Shown: positions 20,512-30,597, counted from the first letter of the stretch. The stretch: 64,000 bases of DNA from Pseudomonas sp. PSKL.D1 (GCF_028898945.1 NZ_CP118607.1:5566001-5630000); one strand, 5' to 3'. Notes: generated from the sequence alone by a model not told the origin. Numbers and translations: made by a program.

Positions 20512-21444
20512 TCAGTTCTTATCCTGGCAATCCAACTGTAGATTGGCTTGGGTAATATTGCTCTCGGCCGGCACACTGCGGGTCAGCCACACATTACCGC
20601 CAATGGTCGAACCCTTGCCGATGGTGATCCGCCCCAGAATGGTTGCCCCTGCATAAATCACCACATCGTCCTCGACGATCGGGTGTCGCGCCAGCCCCTT
20701 GTGCAGCGTCCCCGACTCATCACTGGGGAAACGCTTGGCGCCCAGCGTCACGGCCTGGTAAATGCGTACCCGCTCGCCAATGATCGCCGTCTCGCCAATC
20801 ACCACACCAGTGCCATGGTCGATGAAGAAGCTCTGCCCGATCTGCGCGCCTGGGTGAATGTCGATGCCCGTGGCCGAATGCGCCAGCTCCGAACTGATCC
20901 GCGCCAGCAGGGGCAAACCGGCCTGGTACAGGTGGTGGGCCAGGCGGTGGTGAATGATGGCCAGAATACCCGGGTAGCACAGCAGCACCTCATCGACGCT
21001 ACGTGCCGCCGGGTCGCCGTGATAGGCAGCCAGTACGTCGGTATCGAGCAACACCCGCAGGCCCGGCAGGGCGGCGGCAAAGTCCTGAATCAAGCGCAGG
21101 GCATGGGCATCCACACCCGCCAGTTCACCTTTGCTCTGGCGTGCCGCATAACGCAACTCCAGGCGCGCCTGTGCCAGTAACGCGGTCAGCGCGGCATCCA
21201 GCGTGTGGCCGACGTAAAAGTCTTCACTTTCTTCACGCAGGTCTACCGGGCCAAGGCGCATCGGGAACAACGCCCCGCACAGCTGCTCAAGAATGTGCCG
21301 CATGGCCTCGCGCGACGGCAGCTCACGCCCGCCCTGTTCGCCAATGCTGCGGCCATTGCGGCTACGCCACTGCTCGCGTGCGCTACGCAGGCCACTGACG
21401 ATGCCGTGCAATTGCCAATGCCCGGATGATGGTTGTTCGCTCAC
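20512..21444 (-). CDS. epsC: Serine O-acetyltransferase (EpsC type)
   Basis: Makes O-acetyl-L-serine from serine and acetyl-CoA, the carbon acceptor for cysteine synthesis. 310 aa. N-terminal helical domain, then left-handed beta-helix hexapeptide repeats from about residue 195: GIDIHPGAQIGQSFFIDHGTG, VIGETAIIGERVRIYQAVTLGA, AGATILGRITIGKGSTIGGN. Active-site His in the DHGTG motif. Starts at GTG 21444 with GGAG 6 nt upstream. It lies next to the cystine importer, which starts divergently, matching a sulfur-assimilation role. Confidence 0.93.
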   Translation of the reverse strand: MSEQPSSGHWQLHGIVSGLRSAREQWRSRNGRSIGEQGGRELPSREAMRHILEQLCGALFPMRLGPVDLREESEDFYVGHTLDAALTALLAQARLELRYAARQSKGELAGVDAHALRLIQDFAAALPGLRVLLDTDVLAAYHGDPAARSVDEVLLCYPGILAIIHHRLAHHLYQAGLPLLARISSELAHSATGIDIHPGAQIGQSFFIDHGTGVVIGETAIIGERVRIYQAVTLGAKRFPSDESGTLHKGLARHPIVEDDVVIYAGATILGRITIGKGSTIGGNVWLTRSVPAESNITQANLQLDCQDKN

Positions 21445-21698
21445 GGTTTTCTCCTGCTGGGCAGTCAGTCATTTTGAAATCCACTGTACGGCAAATCCGC
21501 CTCTTGGAAAAAACAACGCTTTATTCCATCCTGCGCTAAGTCAGGCATAAGCGGCGATGACGGCCTACCCTCTACCCAGCACAAACCTGACCAAAATCAA
21601 GATTGGGAATAACAAAATAAGTTTTTATTATTTCCAGGCCTATAAGGCCGACCCTATAGTCGCCACCCACCACTTCCACAACAAGCGCGGGGCCTGAC

Positions 21699-22493
21699 AT
21701 GTCGAAATTTGCCAAACCACTTCTGAGTGCCAGCCTGGCCATCCTGCTGGGTGCCGGCCTCTTCAGCCAGGCGTTCGCCGGCGAGCAGTTGAAGACCATC
21801 CAGGAAAAAGGCGTGATCAACGTCGGCCTGGAAGGCACCTACCCACCGTTCAGCTTCCAGGACGAAAACGGCAAGCTGACCGGCTTTGAAGTGGAGCTGT
21901 CCGAGTTGCTGGCCAAGGAACTGGGCGTGAAGGCCAAGGTCCAGCCGACCAAATGGGACGGCATCCTCGCCGCGCTGGAGTCCAAGCGCCTGGACGTGGT
22001 GATCAACCAGGTGACCATTTCCGAAGAGCGCAAAAAGAAGTATGACTTCTCCGAGCCTTACACCATCTCTGGCATTCAGGCGCTGATCCTGAAGAAAAAA
22101 GCCGACGCCCTGAACATCAAGACCGCCCAGGACCTGGCCGGCAAGAAGGTTGGCGTAGGCTTGGGCACCAACTACGAGCAATGGGTGAAGCAAGACGTAC
22201 CGAAAGCTGACGTGCGCACCTATGAAGACGACCCGAGCAAGTTCGCCGACCTGCGCAACGGCCGTATCGACGCCATCCTGATCGACCGCCTGGCCGCCCT
22301 GGAATACGCGCAAAAAGCCAAGGACACGCAACTGGCAGGCGAAGCCTTCTCCCGCCTGGAAAGCGGCGTTGCCCTGCGCAAAGGTGAGCCTGAGCTGCTG
22401 GAGGCCATCAACAAGGCCATCGACAAGCTCAAGGCTGACGGCACGCTGGCCAAGCTGTCCGAAAAATACTTCGGTGCCGATGTCACCAGATGA
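21699..22493 (+). CDS. tcyJ: Cystine-type amino-acid-binding periplasmic protein
   Basis: Family 3 solute-binding protein, 264 aa. Signal peptide about 1-27 (LFSQAFA), core GVINVGLEGTYPPFSFQDENGKLTGFEVEL and DVVINQVTISEERKKKYDFSEPY, as in FliY/TcyJ cystine-binding proteins. No Cys, and no Met after the initiator, which fits expression when sulfur is short. First of three overlapping genes. Specificity for cystine is inferred from similarity and context. Confidence 0.9.
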   Translation: MSKFAKPLLSASLAILLGAGLFSQAFAGEQLKTIQEKGVINVGLEGTYPPFSFQDENGKLTGFEVELSELLAKELGVKAKVQPTKWDGILAALESKRLDVVINQVTISEERKKKYDFSEPYTISGIQALILKKKADALNIKTAQDLAGKKVGVGLGTNYEQWVKQDVPKADVRTYEDDPSKFADLRNGRIDAILIDRLAALEYAQKAKDTQLAGEAFSRLESGVALRKGEPELLEAINKAIDKLKADGTLAKLSEKYFGADVTR

Positions 22494-23158
22494 TCGCTGA
22501 AAGCCTGCAACTCGTTGTCGACTCCGCGCCCTTTCTGCTGAAGGGCGCGGGCTACACGGTGCTGCTGAGTGTCGGCGGCATGTTCTTCGGCCTGGTGCTG
22601 GGCTTTGCCCTGGCGCTGATGCGGCTGTCGAAGATCCTGCCGCTGAACTGGCTGGCACGTATCTACGTCTCGTTCTTCCGGGGCACGCCGCTGCTGGTGC
22701 AGCTGTTCGTGATCTACTTCGGCATGCCGCAGATCGGCATCGAACTCGACCCCATCCCCGCTTCGCTGATCGGCCTGTCACTGAACATGGCGGCCTATAT
22801 CTGCGAAATCCTGCGGGCGGCGATTTCCTCGATCGACAAGGGCCAATGGGAAGCGTGTGCCAGCATCGGCATGACGCGCACCCAGGCCATGCGCCGGGCC
22901 ATTCTGCCGCAGGCATTGCGCACTGCACTGCCGCCGCTGGGCAACAGCTTCATCTCGCTGGTCAAGGACACCGCACTGGCAGCCACCATTCAGGTGCCCG
23001 AGCTGTTCCGCCAGGCGCAGCTGATTACCGCCCGCACCTTTGAAGTCTTCACCATGTACCTGGCCGTTGCGGTGGTCTACTGGATCCTTTGCAGCATTCT
23101 TGCGCACTTCCAGAACCGCATGGAAGCGCGGGTAAACCAGCACGACCAGGAGCATTGA
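22490..23158 (+). CDS. tcyL: Cystine-type ABC transporter permease
   Basis: Polar-amino-acid permease (HisM/TcyL family), 222 aa, about five TM segments. EAA loop QWEACASIGMTRTQAMRRAILPQALRTALPPLGNS. ATG overlaps the binding-protein stop (ATGA); the ATPase gene follows after 1 bp. Confidence 0.91.
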   Translation: MIAESLQLVVDSAPFLLKGAGYTVLLSVGGMFFGLVLGFALALMRLSKILPLNWLARIYVSFFRGTPLLVQLFVIYFGMPQIGIELDPIPASLIGLSLNMAAYICEILRAAISSIDKGQWEACASIGMTRTQAMRRAILPQALRTALPPLGNSFISLVKDTALAATIQVPELFRQAQLITARTFEVFTMYLAVAVVYWILCSILAHFQNRMEARVNQHDQEH

Positions 23159-23159
23159 G

Positions 23160-23921
23160 ATGATCGTAGTAGAAGGCCTGACCAAGCAGTTCAAGGGCCA
23201 GACCGTGCTCAACGGCATCGACCTGGCAGTGCAGCCGGGCGAAGTGGTGGCCATCATCGGCCCCAGCGGCTCTGGCAAAACCACCTTCCTGCGCTGCCTG
23301 AACCTGCTGGAAACGCCTGACGCCGGGCGCATTCAGATCGGCGATATCAGCATTGACGCCAACCGCCCGCTTGGGGGCCAGCAGAGTGCTATCCGCCGCC
23401 TGCGACAGCAGGCCGGGTTCGTGTTTCAGAACTTCAACCTGTTCCCCCATCGCACGGCACTGGAGAACGTCATCGAAGGGCCGGTGATCGTGAAGAAGAC
23501 ACCCCGCGACCAAGCCCTTGCGCTGGGCCGCAAGCTGCTGGCCAAAGTCGGCCTGGCGGGCAAGGAAGACGCCTACCCCCGCCGTCTTTCGGGCGGCCAG
23601 CAGCAGCGGGTGGCAATCGCCCGTGCATTGGCCATGGAACCCGAGGTGATCCTGTTCGACGAGCCCACCTCGGCGCTCGACCCGGAGCTGGTCGGCGAAG
23701 TGTTGGCGACCATCCGCGGCCTGGCCGAGGAAAAGCGCACCATGATCATCGTCACCCACGAGATGAGCTTTGCCCGGGATGTAGCAAACCGGGTGATCTT
23801 CTTCGACAAGGGCGTGATCGTTGAACAGGGCGAGGCCAAGGCGCTGTTTGCCAACCCGCGTGAAGAGCGCACCCGGCAGTTCTTGCGCAAGTTTCTCGGT
23901 ACTGCCGCCAGCCAGGGCTGA
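23160..23921 (+). CDS. tcyN: Cystine-type ABC transporter ATPase
   Basis: ATPase, 253 aa, of the polar-amino-acid family. Walker [10 protein letters not shown] near residues 34-42, Q-loop FVFQNFNLFPHRTALENV, signature RLSGGQQQRVAIARAL, Walker B ILFDEPTSALDPELVGEVL, H-loop VTHEMSFARDV. End of the tcyJLN operon; a REP pair follows within a few bases. Confidence 0.92.
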   Translation: MIVVEGLTKQFKGQTVLNGIDLAVQPGEVVAIIGPSGSGKTTFLRCLNLLETPDAGRIQIGDISIDANRPLGGQQSAIRRLRQQAGFVFQNFNLFPHRTALENVIEGPVIVKKTPRDQALALGRKLLAKVGLAGKEDAYPRRLSGGQQQRVAIARALAMEPEVILFDEPTSALDPELVGEVLATIRGLAEEKRTMIIVTHEMSFARDVANRVIFFDKGVIVEQGEAKALFANPREERTRQFLRKFLGTAASQG

Positions 23922-23924
23922 CGC

Positions 23925-23983
23925 TATCGCGGATAAATCCGCTCCTACAGGTATTCGTGTAGGAGCGGATTTATCCGCGATGA
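23925..23983. repeat. Tight inverted pair of REP elements
   Basis: Perfect 24-25 bp arms (TATCGCGGATAAATCCGCTC.. and its complement) separated by only about 8 bp, immediately after tcyN. It would form a strong mRNA stem-loop. Confidence 0.85.
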
Positions 23984-24145
23984 GGCCGGCACAGCCCCAC
24001 AAATTCTCTCTTCTATATATATTCCAAAAGGTTAGTTCATAAACAATTAATAAGCCTTTAGGGTATATACACCGGACCACCGGACCAGCAAATGCCTGTC
24101 GCCATCAGCTGAAGCGACGCATCCACTTTGTGAGGTTCGGTTCTG

Positions 24146-25387
24146 ATGACCACCCAGCCAAAAATACAATTCCAAAGCGATCTCGACAGTTCTCCCCTGC
24201 TGCTGCCAGCCAAAGTGCTGCGCACCGACGCCGAAGCCTTGCAAGCCGCCCGTGAACTGGCCGATGCCGCTCGCGAGCAAGCCTCGCGCCGTGACCAGCA
24301 ACGCAAGTTGCCTTGGGCCGAGATCGAACAATTCACCCGCAGCGGCCTTGGCAGCATCAGCGTGCCAAAGGCATTCGGTGGCCCTGACGTATCGTTCGAA
24401 ACCGTCGCCGAAGTTTTCCGCCTGATCAGCGCCGCCGACCCGGCGCTAGGGCAGATCCCGCAAAACCAGTTCGGCATGCTGCAACTGCTGCGCCTGACCG
24501 CCACCGAAGCCCAGCAGGCGCTGATCTTCCGCAGCGTGCTCGACGGCTGGCGCATCGGCAACGCCGGGCCAGAGCGCGGCAGCAAAGACACCCTTACCCT
24601 CAAGGCCAGAATCACCCGTGCAGGTGATGGCTATCGCATCAGCGGCGAGAAGTTTTACTCCACCGGTGCCCTGTTCGCGCACTGGGTAGCCGTCAAAGCA
24701 TTGGACGATGAAGGCCGCCAGCGCTTGGCATTCGTGCGCCGCGGCGCGCCTGGGCTGCGCATTGTCGATGACTGGTCCGGCTTCGGCCAGCGCACCACCG
24801 CCAGCGGCACCGTACTGCTCGACCAGGTGCCAGTCGATGCAGAGTTGGTAATCGACAACTGGCGCCAACGCGAGATCCCGAACATTCAAGGCGCTGCCTC
24901 GCAACTGATTCAGGCGGCCATCGACGCCGGTATCGCCGAGGCCGCCATTGAAGACACCATCCGCTTCGTGCGTGAAAAGTCCCGCCCCTGGATCGAGGCA
25001 AAAGTAGAACGCGCCAGCGACGACCCCTACGTTATCGCCGACGTCGGCCGCCTGAAGCTCGAACTGCACGCGGCCGAGGCACTGCTGCGCAAGGCCGCAC
25101 GGGTGCTCGATGAAGTGAACGCTGCCCCCATCGATGCCGCATCGGCTGCTCGGGCATCGATTGCCGTGGCAGAAGCCAAGGTACTGACCACCGAAATCTC
25201 GCTGCAGGCCAGCGAAAAACTGTTCGAGCTGGCTGGCAGCCGCGCCACCCTTGCCGAGTTCAACCTTGACCGCCACTGGCGCAATGCCCGGGTGCATACG
25301 CTGCACGACCCGGTGCGCTGGAAGTACCACGCGGTGGGCGCCTACCACCTGAACGGCACGCTGCCTGCGCGGCATTCCTGGATCTGA
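24146..25387 (+). CDS. SfnB/DszC-like FMNH2-dependent monooxygenase (copy 1)
   Basis: Flavin-dependent monooxygenase with the acyl-CoA dehydrogenase fold, 413 aa, like SfnB and DszC, which oxidise organosulfur compounds. Motifs: SISVPKAFGGPDVS, DWSGFGQRTTASGT, and the C-terminal DRHWRNARVHTLHDPVRWKYHAVG that marks the DszC branch. One internal Met and no Cys. First gene of a run reaching metI. Needs reduced flavin from another protein; none is encoded in this operon. Exact substrate unknown. Confidence 0.86.
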   Translation: MTTQPKIQFQSDLDSSPLLLPAKVLRTDAEALQAARELADAAREQASRRDQQRKLPWAEIEQFTRSGLGSISVPKAFGGPDVSFETVAEVFRLISAADPALGQIPQNQFGMLQLLRLTATEAQQALIFRSVLDGWRIGNAGPERGSKDTLTLKARITRAGDGYRISGEKFYSTGALFAHWVAVKALDDEGRQRLAFVRRGAPGLRIVDDWSGFGQRTTASGTVLLDQVPVDAELVIDNWRQREIPNIQGAASQLIQAAIDAGIAEAAIEDTIRFVREKSRPWIEAKVERASDDPYVIADVGRLKLELHAAEALLRKAARVLDEVNAAPIDAASAARASIAVAEAKVLTTEISLQASEKLFELAGSRATLAEFNLDRHWRNARVHTLHDPVRWKYHAVGAYHLNGTLPARHSWI

Positions 25388-25396
25388 TTTTTGGCC

Positions 25397-25476
25397 TTGG
25401 GGCTGCTGCGCAGCCCTGTGGGAGCGGTCTTGCCGGAGCGCCGGACCGGTCGGAAAGGGGCGCAACGCGCCCCCAA
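25397..25476. repeat. Hairpin-rich repeat between the two SfnB-like genes
   Basis: Contains GGGGCTGC-TGC-GCAGCCC, a REP-like GTGGGAGCGGTCTTGCCGG segment, and a perfect hairpin GGGGCGC-AAC-GCGCCCC. No T-run. It may shape mRNA levels within the operon. Confidence 0.6.
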
Positions 25477-25495
25477 AAAGGCACTGGAGAACACC

Positions 25496-26677
25496 ATGAC
25501 AACAGCAATCATCAAGGACGACACCCAAGCCCTGGCCGTCGTCGAAGAACTCGCCCAGCACCTGCGCCACGACAGCGCCGAACGCGACCGCGAGCGCCGC
25601 CTGCCTCACCCGGAACTGGACCTGTTCACCCGCTCCGGCCTGTGGGCCATCACCGTACCCAAAGCCTTCGGCGGTGCCGGCGTATCCACCGTCACCCTGG
25701 CCAAAGTCATCGCCCGCATCGCACAGGCCGACGGATCCCTCGGCCAAATCCCGCAAAACCACTTCTACGCCCTGGAAGTACTGCGCGTTAACGGCACCCC
25801 CGAACAGCAAAAACGCCTCTACGGTGACGTGCTTGCAGGCCGCCGCTTCGGTAACGCGCTGGCCGAGCTGGGCACCAAAACCGCCCACGACCGCACCACT
25901 CGCCTGACCCGCGACGGCGACGGCTACCGCATCAATGGCCGCAAGTTTTACGCCACCGGCGCGATCTACGCGCAACGTATACCCACCTCGGTGATCGACG
26001 AGCAAGGTGTGCAGCACTTGGCCTACGTGCCGGCCGACAGCCAAGGCCTGCAGGTGATCGATGACTGGAGCGGCTTTGGCCAACGCACCACGGGCAGCGG
26101 CTCGGTGGTGTTCGACAACGTGTTCGTCCGCGCCGAAGACGTAGTGCCCTTCCAGTCCGCCTTCGAGCGCCCCACGCCGGTCGGCCCGTTCGCGCAGATT
26201 CTTCATGCATCCATCGACACCGGCATCGCCCGCGCCGCCTATGAAGACGCCCTGCACTTCGTACGCACCCGCAGCCGCCCTTGGGTCGACTCCGGTGTAG
26301 ACAAAGCCAGCGATGACCCATTGACCCTGAAAAGCTTCGGCCACCTGGCCATCCGCCTGCACGCCGCCGAGGCCTTGCTGGAGCGGGCGGGCGAATTCCT
26401 CGACCAGGCGCAGGCCGTCAGCAACGCCGATACCGTCGCCGCCGCCTCCATTGCCGTGGCTGAAGCACGGGCCATCAGCACTGAAATCTCCCTGGCCGCC
26501 GGCACCACGCTATTCGAGCTTGCCGGCAGCCAGGCCACCCTGGCCGAACACAACCTCGACCGCCACTGGCGCAATGCCCGCGTGCACACCCTGCACGACC
26601 CGGTGCGCTGGAAGTACCACGCCATCGGCAACTACTACCTGAACGACGAAAAACCTCCGCGCCGGGGGACCATCTGA
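25496..26677 (+). CDS. SfnB/DszC-like FMNH2-dependent monooxygenase (copy 2)
   Basis: Paralogue of the preceding enzyme, 393 aa. Shared blocks: AITVPKAFGGAGVS, LGQIPQNHF, DWSGFGQRTTGSGS and DRHWRNARVHTLHDPVRWKYHAIG. No Cys and no Met after the initiator. Start ATG 25496 chosen for GGAG 6 nt upstream; the frame is open to 25391, but that part is repeat DNA. Its TGA overlaps the next ATG. Probably a tandem duplication with different substrate range. Confidence 0.86.
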   Translation: MTTAIIKDDTQALAVVEELAQHLRHDSAERDRERRLPHPELDLFTRSGLWAITVPKAFGGAGVSTVTLAKVIARIAQADGSLGQIPQNHFYALEVLRVNGTPEQQKRLYGDVLAGRRFGNALAELGTKTAHDRTTRLTRDGDGYRINGRKFYATGAIYAQRIPTSVIDEQGVQHLAYVPADSQGLQVIDDWSGFGQRTTGSGSVVFDNVFVRAEDVVPFQSAFERPTPVGPFAQILHASIDTGIARAAYEDALHFVRTRSRPWVDSGVDKASDDPLTLKSFGHLAIRLHAAEALLERAGEFLDQAQAVSNADTVAAASIAVAEARAISTEISLAAGTTLFELAGSQATLAEHNLDRHWRNARVHTLHDPVRWKYHAIGNYYLNDEKPPRRGTI

Positions 26678-28059
26678 TGGCCAGGCAGATCCTGCTCAAT
26701 GCCTTCAACATGAACTGCATCGGGCATATCAACCACGGGCTGTGGACCCACCCGCGGGACACATCGACCCAGTACAAGACCTTGGCCTACTGGACTGACC
26801 TGGCGCGCCTGCTGGAGCGTGGGCTGTTCGACGGGCTGTTCATTGCGGACATCGTCGGCACCTACGACATCTATGGCAAATCCCTCGACGTCACGTTGAA
26901 AGAGTCGATCCAGTTGCCGGTCAACGACCCGCTGCTGCTGGTTTCGGCCATGGCCGCCGTAACCCGCCACCTGGGCTTCGGCCTGACCGCCAACCTCACC
27001 TACGAAGCGCCTTACCTGTTCGCCCGGCGCCTCTCTACCCTCGACCACCTGAGCAACGGCCGTGTGGGCTGGAACATTGTCACCGGCTACCTCGACAGCG
27101 CCGCGCGCGCCATGGGGCTGGAGCAGCAGCCCGAGCATGACCGCCGCTACGACCAGGCCGATGAGTACCTGCAGGTGCTGTACAAATTGCTGGAAGGCAG
27201 CTGGGAAGACGATGCCGTGGTCGAAGACCGCGAGCGCAGGGTTTATGCCGAACCCGCCAAAGTGCACAAGGTGCGGCACCACGGCGAGTTCTATAACGTC
27301 GAAGGCTACCACCTGTGTGAACCCTCGCCGCAACGCACGCCAGTGCTGTTCCAGGCGGGTAGTTCGGCACGAGGCCTGGCGTTCGCCGGTAATCACGCCG
27401 AATGCGTGTTCATCAGCGGCCAGGACAAACCCGCTACCCGCGCCCAGGTCGACAAGGTGCGCGCTGCTGCCAAGGCTGCTGGCCGTGACCCGCAGGCAGT
27501 CAAAGTGTTCATGGGTATTACCGTGATCGTCGCGCCCACCGAGCAAGAAGCGCGGGCCAAACATGCCGAATACCTGCGCCATGCCAGCCCCGAGGCCGGG
27601 GTGGCGCACTTCGCGGCCTCCACTGGCATCGATTTCGCCGCCTTTGAGCTGGACCAACCCATCGGCTTCAGCAAGGGCAACGCGATTCAGTCGGCAACCC
27701 GCCAGTTGCAGGAAAACGCCTGGACCCGCCGTCGCCTGCTGGAACAGCACGCCTTGGGCGGGCGTTACGTGACGCTGGTCGGCAACCCCGAGCAGGTCGC
27801 CGAACAACTGATTGCCTGGCTTGATGACACCGGCCTGGACGGATTCAACCTGACCCGTACCGTCACCCCGGAAAGTTTCGAGGACTTCATCGACCTGGTC
27901 GTCCCGCAACTGCAACAGCGCGGTCGTTACAAAACCGCCTACGCCGAAGGCTCCCTGCGCGAAAAGCTGTTCGCCAGCAGCCACCCGCACCTGCCCGCCG
28001 ACCACCCAGGTTCGGCTTACCGTACCCCCGCCCCGACTGGAGTTTTGCACCATGCTTGA
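26677..28059 (+). CDS. NtaA/SnaA/DszA/SoxA-type FMN-dependent monooxygenase
   Basis: Luciferase-like flavin monooxygenase, 460 aa, of the DszA/NtaA group that attacks sulfones, aminopolyacids and related compounds. Family segments: MARQILLNAFNMNCIGHINHGLW, LEPYLFARR-like region APYLFARRLSTLDHLSNGRVGWNIV (split by the barrel), and VLFQAGSSARG. Overlaps its neighbours at both ends (ATGA, and an 8-bp overlap with metQ). Together with the two DszC-like enzymes it recalls the DszC-DszA order of the 4S desulfurisation pathway, but no DszB is present. Confidence 0.85.
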   Translation: MARQILLNAFNMNCIGHINHGLWTHPRDTSTQYKTLAYWTDLARLLERGLFDGLFIADIVGTYDIYGKSLDVTLKESIQLPVNDPLLLVSAMAAVTRHLGFGLTANLTYEAPYLFARRLSTLDHLSNGRVGWNIVTGYLDSAARAMGLEQQPEHDRRYDQADEYLQVLYKLLEGSWEDDAVVEDRERRVYAEPAKVHKVRHHGEFYNVEGYHLCEPSPQRTPVLFQAGSSARGLAFAGNHAECVFISGQDKPATRAQVDKVRAAAKAAGRDPQAVKVFMGITVIVAPTEQEARAKHAEYLRHASPEAGVAHFAASTGIDFAAFELDQPIGFSKGNAIQSATRQLQENAWTRRRLLEQHALGGRYVTLVGNPEQVAEQLIAWLDDTGLDGFNLTRTVTPESFEDFIDLVVPQLQQRGRYKTAYAEGSLREKLFASSHPHLPADHPGSAYRTPAPTGVLHHA

Positions 28060-28852
28060 GAAACTGTTCCGCCCCGTCGCGGCAATTGCCCTGACCCTCG
28101 GCCTGTCCGCTACCACCCTGGCTGCCGAGCCGCTGAAAATCGGCACCACCGCCGCCTTCGCCATTCCGTTGGAAGCCGCTGTGGAAGAGGCCCATAAGCA
28201 GGGGCTCGAAGTGAAGCTGATCGAATTCAGTGACTGGATTGCCCCCAATGTCAGCCTCAACAGTGGCGACATCGACGTGAACTACTTCCAGCACATCCCG
28301 TTCCTGGAAAACGCCAAGGCCGCCGCCGGCTTCAACCTGGTGCCCTACGCACCCGGCATCATCAACAACGTTGGCCTGTACTCGAAAAAGTACAAAAGCT
28401 TTGCCGAGCTGCCCGAAGGCGCCAGCGTGGCCATCGCCAACGACCCGATCAACAGCGGCCGCGGCCTGCAGCTGCTGGCAAAGGCTGGGTTAATCACGCT
28501 TAAACCGGGGGTGGGCTACAAAGCCACCGAGGACGACATTGTCGCCAACCCGAAAAAATTGAAGATCCTGCAGGTGGAAGCCGTGCAACTGGTGCGCGCC
28601 TACGACGATGCCGACCTGGTGCAGGGCTACCCCGCCTACATCCGCCTGGCCAACAGCTTTGACGCCACTTCGGCATTGCTGTTCGACGGCCTGGAAAACA
28701 AGGAATACGTGATCCAGTTCGTCATCCGCCCACAAAACAAGGATGACCCACGCCTGGCAAAATTCGTCGATATCTACCAGCACTCGCCGGCCGTGCGCGC
28801 GGCGCTGAACAAGGCCCACGGCAGCCTCTACCAGGCCGGCTGGGAAGGCTGA
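28052..28852 (+). CDS. metQ: MetQ/NlpA-family substrate-binding protein (not a lipoprotein)
   Basis: Binding protein of the methionine-type importer family, 266 aa. Core ITAAFA-type segments: [49 protein letters not shown]. Unlike classical MetQ it has no lipobox Cys; the signal peptide ends in LSATTLAA, so it should be a soluble periplasmic protein. No Cys, and no Met after the initiator. The link to monooxygenase genes suggests an oxidised organosulfur ligand rather than methionine itself. Confidence 0.86.
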   Translation: MLEKLFRPVAAIALTLGLSATTLAAEPLKIGTTAAFAIPLEAAVEEAHKQGLEVKLIEFSDWIAPNVSLNSGDIDVNYFQHIPFLENAKAAAGFNLVPYAPGIINNVGLYSKKYKSFAELPEGASVAIANDPINSGRGLQLLAKAGLITLKPGVGYKATEDDIVANPKKLKILQVEAVQLVRAYDDADLVQGYPAYIRLANSFDATSALLFDGLENKEYVIQFVIRPQNKDDPRLAKFVDIYQHSPAVRAALNKAHGSLYQAGWEG

Positions 28853-28853
28853 C

Positions 28854-29963
28854 ATGAGCCAGGCCAGCGCGCTCAGGGCGCCTACACCTCAAGCAGTGCC
28901 AGCAACCGGCAGGGAACGGGCGCTGCGCCCGGGCGTCAATGAAGCCCACGTGCGCTTCATTGGCTTGGGCAAGACATATGACGGCCAGGCACAGCCTGCG
29001 CTGCAGGGCATCGACCTGAACATTCGCCGGGGCGAAATCTTCGGCATCATTGGCCGCAGTGGCGCGGGCAAATCGTCGCTGCTGCGCACGATCAACCGCC
29101 TTGAGCAACCCAGCCAGGGCCGGGTACTGATCGATCAGGTGGACATTGCCCCCTACGATGAAGACCGCTTGGTGGCACTGCGGCGGCGCATCGGCATGAT
29201 CTTCCAGCACTTCAACCTGATGTCGGCCAAAACGGTGTGGCAGAACGTTGAGCTGCCGCTGAAAGTGGCTGGGGTCGCCAAGGCCGAGCGCCAACGCAAA
29301 GTTCGCGAACTGCTTGACCTGGTCGGCCTGCAGGAAAAGCATCATGTCTATCCGGCGCAGCTTTCCGGTGGGCAAAAGCAACGTGTCGGCATCGCACGCG
29401 CGTTGGTGCACGACCCCGAGATCCTGCTGTGCGATGAGGCCACTTCCGCGCTCGACCCGGAAACCACCGCGTCAATCCTTGAACTGCTGCGTGACATCAA
29501 CCAGCGCCTGGGCCTGACCGTGGTGCTGATCACCCACGAAATGGCGGTGATCCGCGACATCTGCCACCGGGTGGTGGTGCTGGAGCGCGGCCAGATTGTC
29601 GAGCAGGGCGAAGTGTGGAAGGTATTCGGTTCGCCACGCCACGAGGTAACCCGCACCTTGCTGGCGCCGTTGCAGGCCAAGCTGCCTGCTTCACTCCAGG
29701 CAAGCCTTCGCGCTGACGCCGTTGGCCGCGACAGTGCCGTTGTACTGAAGCTGACCGTGCTGGGAGAACCCGCGTTGTCTGAGCTGTTCCACGACCTTGG
29801 TGGCCGCGTGCGCCTGTTGCAGGGTGGCGTTGAAACCATCGGCAACCATGCGCTCGGGCAACTGATCCTGTCGGTTCAAGGCTCGCCGCACAACACCCAT
29901 CAGTTGCTCGAACGCGCCCGCCACTGGGCCGAAGAGGTAGAGGTACTGGGCCATGTGGTTTGA
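28854..29963 (+). CDS. metN: MetN-type ABC transporter ATPase with C-terminal NIL domain
   Basis: 369 aa. A 30-residue non-conserved N-terminal extension, then the ATPase: Walker [10 protein letters not shown] near residues 66-74, [16 protein letters not shown], signature [16 protein letters not shown], Walker [18 protein letters not shown]-loop LITHEMAV. The last 90 residues form a NIL regulatory domain ([17 protein letters not shown]). Starts 1 bp after metQ and overlaps metI by 11 bp. Confidence 0.9.
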   Translation: MSQASALRAPTPQAVPATGRERALRPGVNEAHVRFIGLGKTYDGQAQPALQGIDLNIRRGEIFGIIGRSGAGKSSLLRTINRLEQPSQGRVLIDQVDIAPYDEDRLVALRRRIGMIFQHFNLMSAKTVWQNVELPLKVAGVAKAERQRKVRELLDLVGLQEKHHVYPAQLSGGQKQRVGIARALVHDPEILLCDEATSALDPETTASILELLRDINQRLGLTVVLITHEMAVIRDICHRVVVLERGQIVEQGEVWKVFGSPRHEVTRTLLAPLQAKLPASLQASLRADAVGRDSAVVLKLTVLGEPALSELFHDLGGRVRLLQGGVETIGNHALGQLILSVQGSPHNTHQLLERARHWAEEVEVLGHVV

Positions 29964-30597
29964 TCGCTTGCTGGAAGGGTTGCTCGACACCCTGTTGATG
30001 GTTGGCGTTTCGTCGCTGATCGCCTTGTTGGTCGGCGTGCCGATGGCCGTGTTGCTGGTCACCAGCGACAAGGGCGGCATCTTTGAAGCGCCACTGCTCA
30101 ACCGGGTGCTGGGCGCCTTCGTCAACCTGTTCCGCTCGATCCCGTTCCTGATCCTGATGGTGGCATTGATCCCGTTTACCCGCCTGGTGGTCGGCACCAC
30201 CTATGGCGTGTGGGCTGCGGTTGTGCCGCTGACCATCGCCGCCACCCCGTTCTTCGCACGCATTGCCGAAGTGAGCTTGCGCGAGGTGGACCACGGGCTG
30301 GTCGAAGCGGCCCAGGCCATGGGTTGCCGGCGCTGGCACATTGTCTGGCACGTACTGCTGCCAGAGGCACTGCCGGGAATTGTCGGCGGGTTCACCATTA
30401 CCCTGGTGACGCTGATCAACTCGTCGGCCATGGCTGGGGCAATTGGTGCGGGCGGGCTGGGGGATATTGCCTACCGGTACGGTTACCAGCGGTTTGACAG
30501 CCAGATCATGTTGACCGTGATTGCCATGCTGGTGGCGTTGGTGGCGTTGATTCAGCTGGGAGGGGATCGGTTGGCGAAAGGTTTGAACAAGCGCTGA
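29953..30597 (+). CDS. metI: MetI-type ABC transporter permease
   Basis: Five-TM permease, 214 aa. Characteristic MetI segments: [22 protein letters not shown] and [30 protein letters not shown]. Last gene of the monooxygenase-metQNI operon; a repeat pair follows. Confidence 0.92.
   Translation: MWFDRLLEGLLDTLLMVGVSSLIALLVGVPMAVLLVTSDKGGIFEAPLLNRVLGAFVNLFRSIPFLILMVALIPFTRLVVGTTYGVWAAVVPLTIAATPFFARIAEVSLREVDHGLVEAAQAMGCRRWHIVWHVLLPEALPGIVGGFTITLVTLINSSAMAGAIGAGGLGDIAYRYGYQRFDSQIMLTVIAMLVALVALIQLGGDRLAKGLNKR

Noticed and set aside
24000..24145. Sigma-54 promoter for the SfnB-like operon
   Set aside because: No convincing TGGCAC-N5-TTGC pair found in the upstream region.
24446..28272. Long minus-strand frames (638 and 545 codons) opposite the monooxygenase genes
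   Set aside because: Antisense shadows of strongly conserved enzymes with overlapping start/stop coupling on the plus strand.
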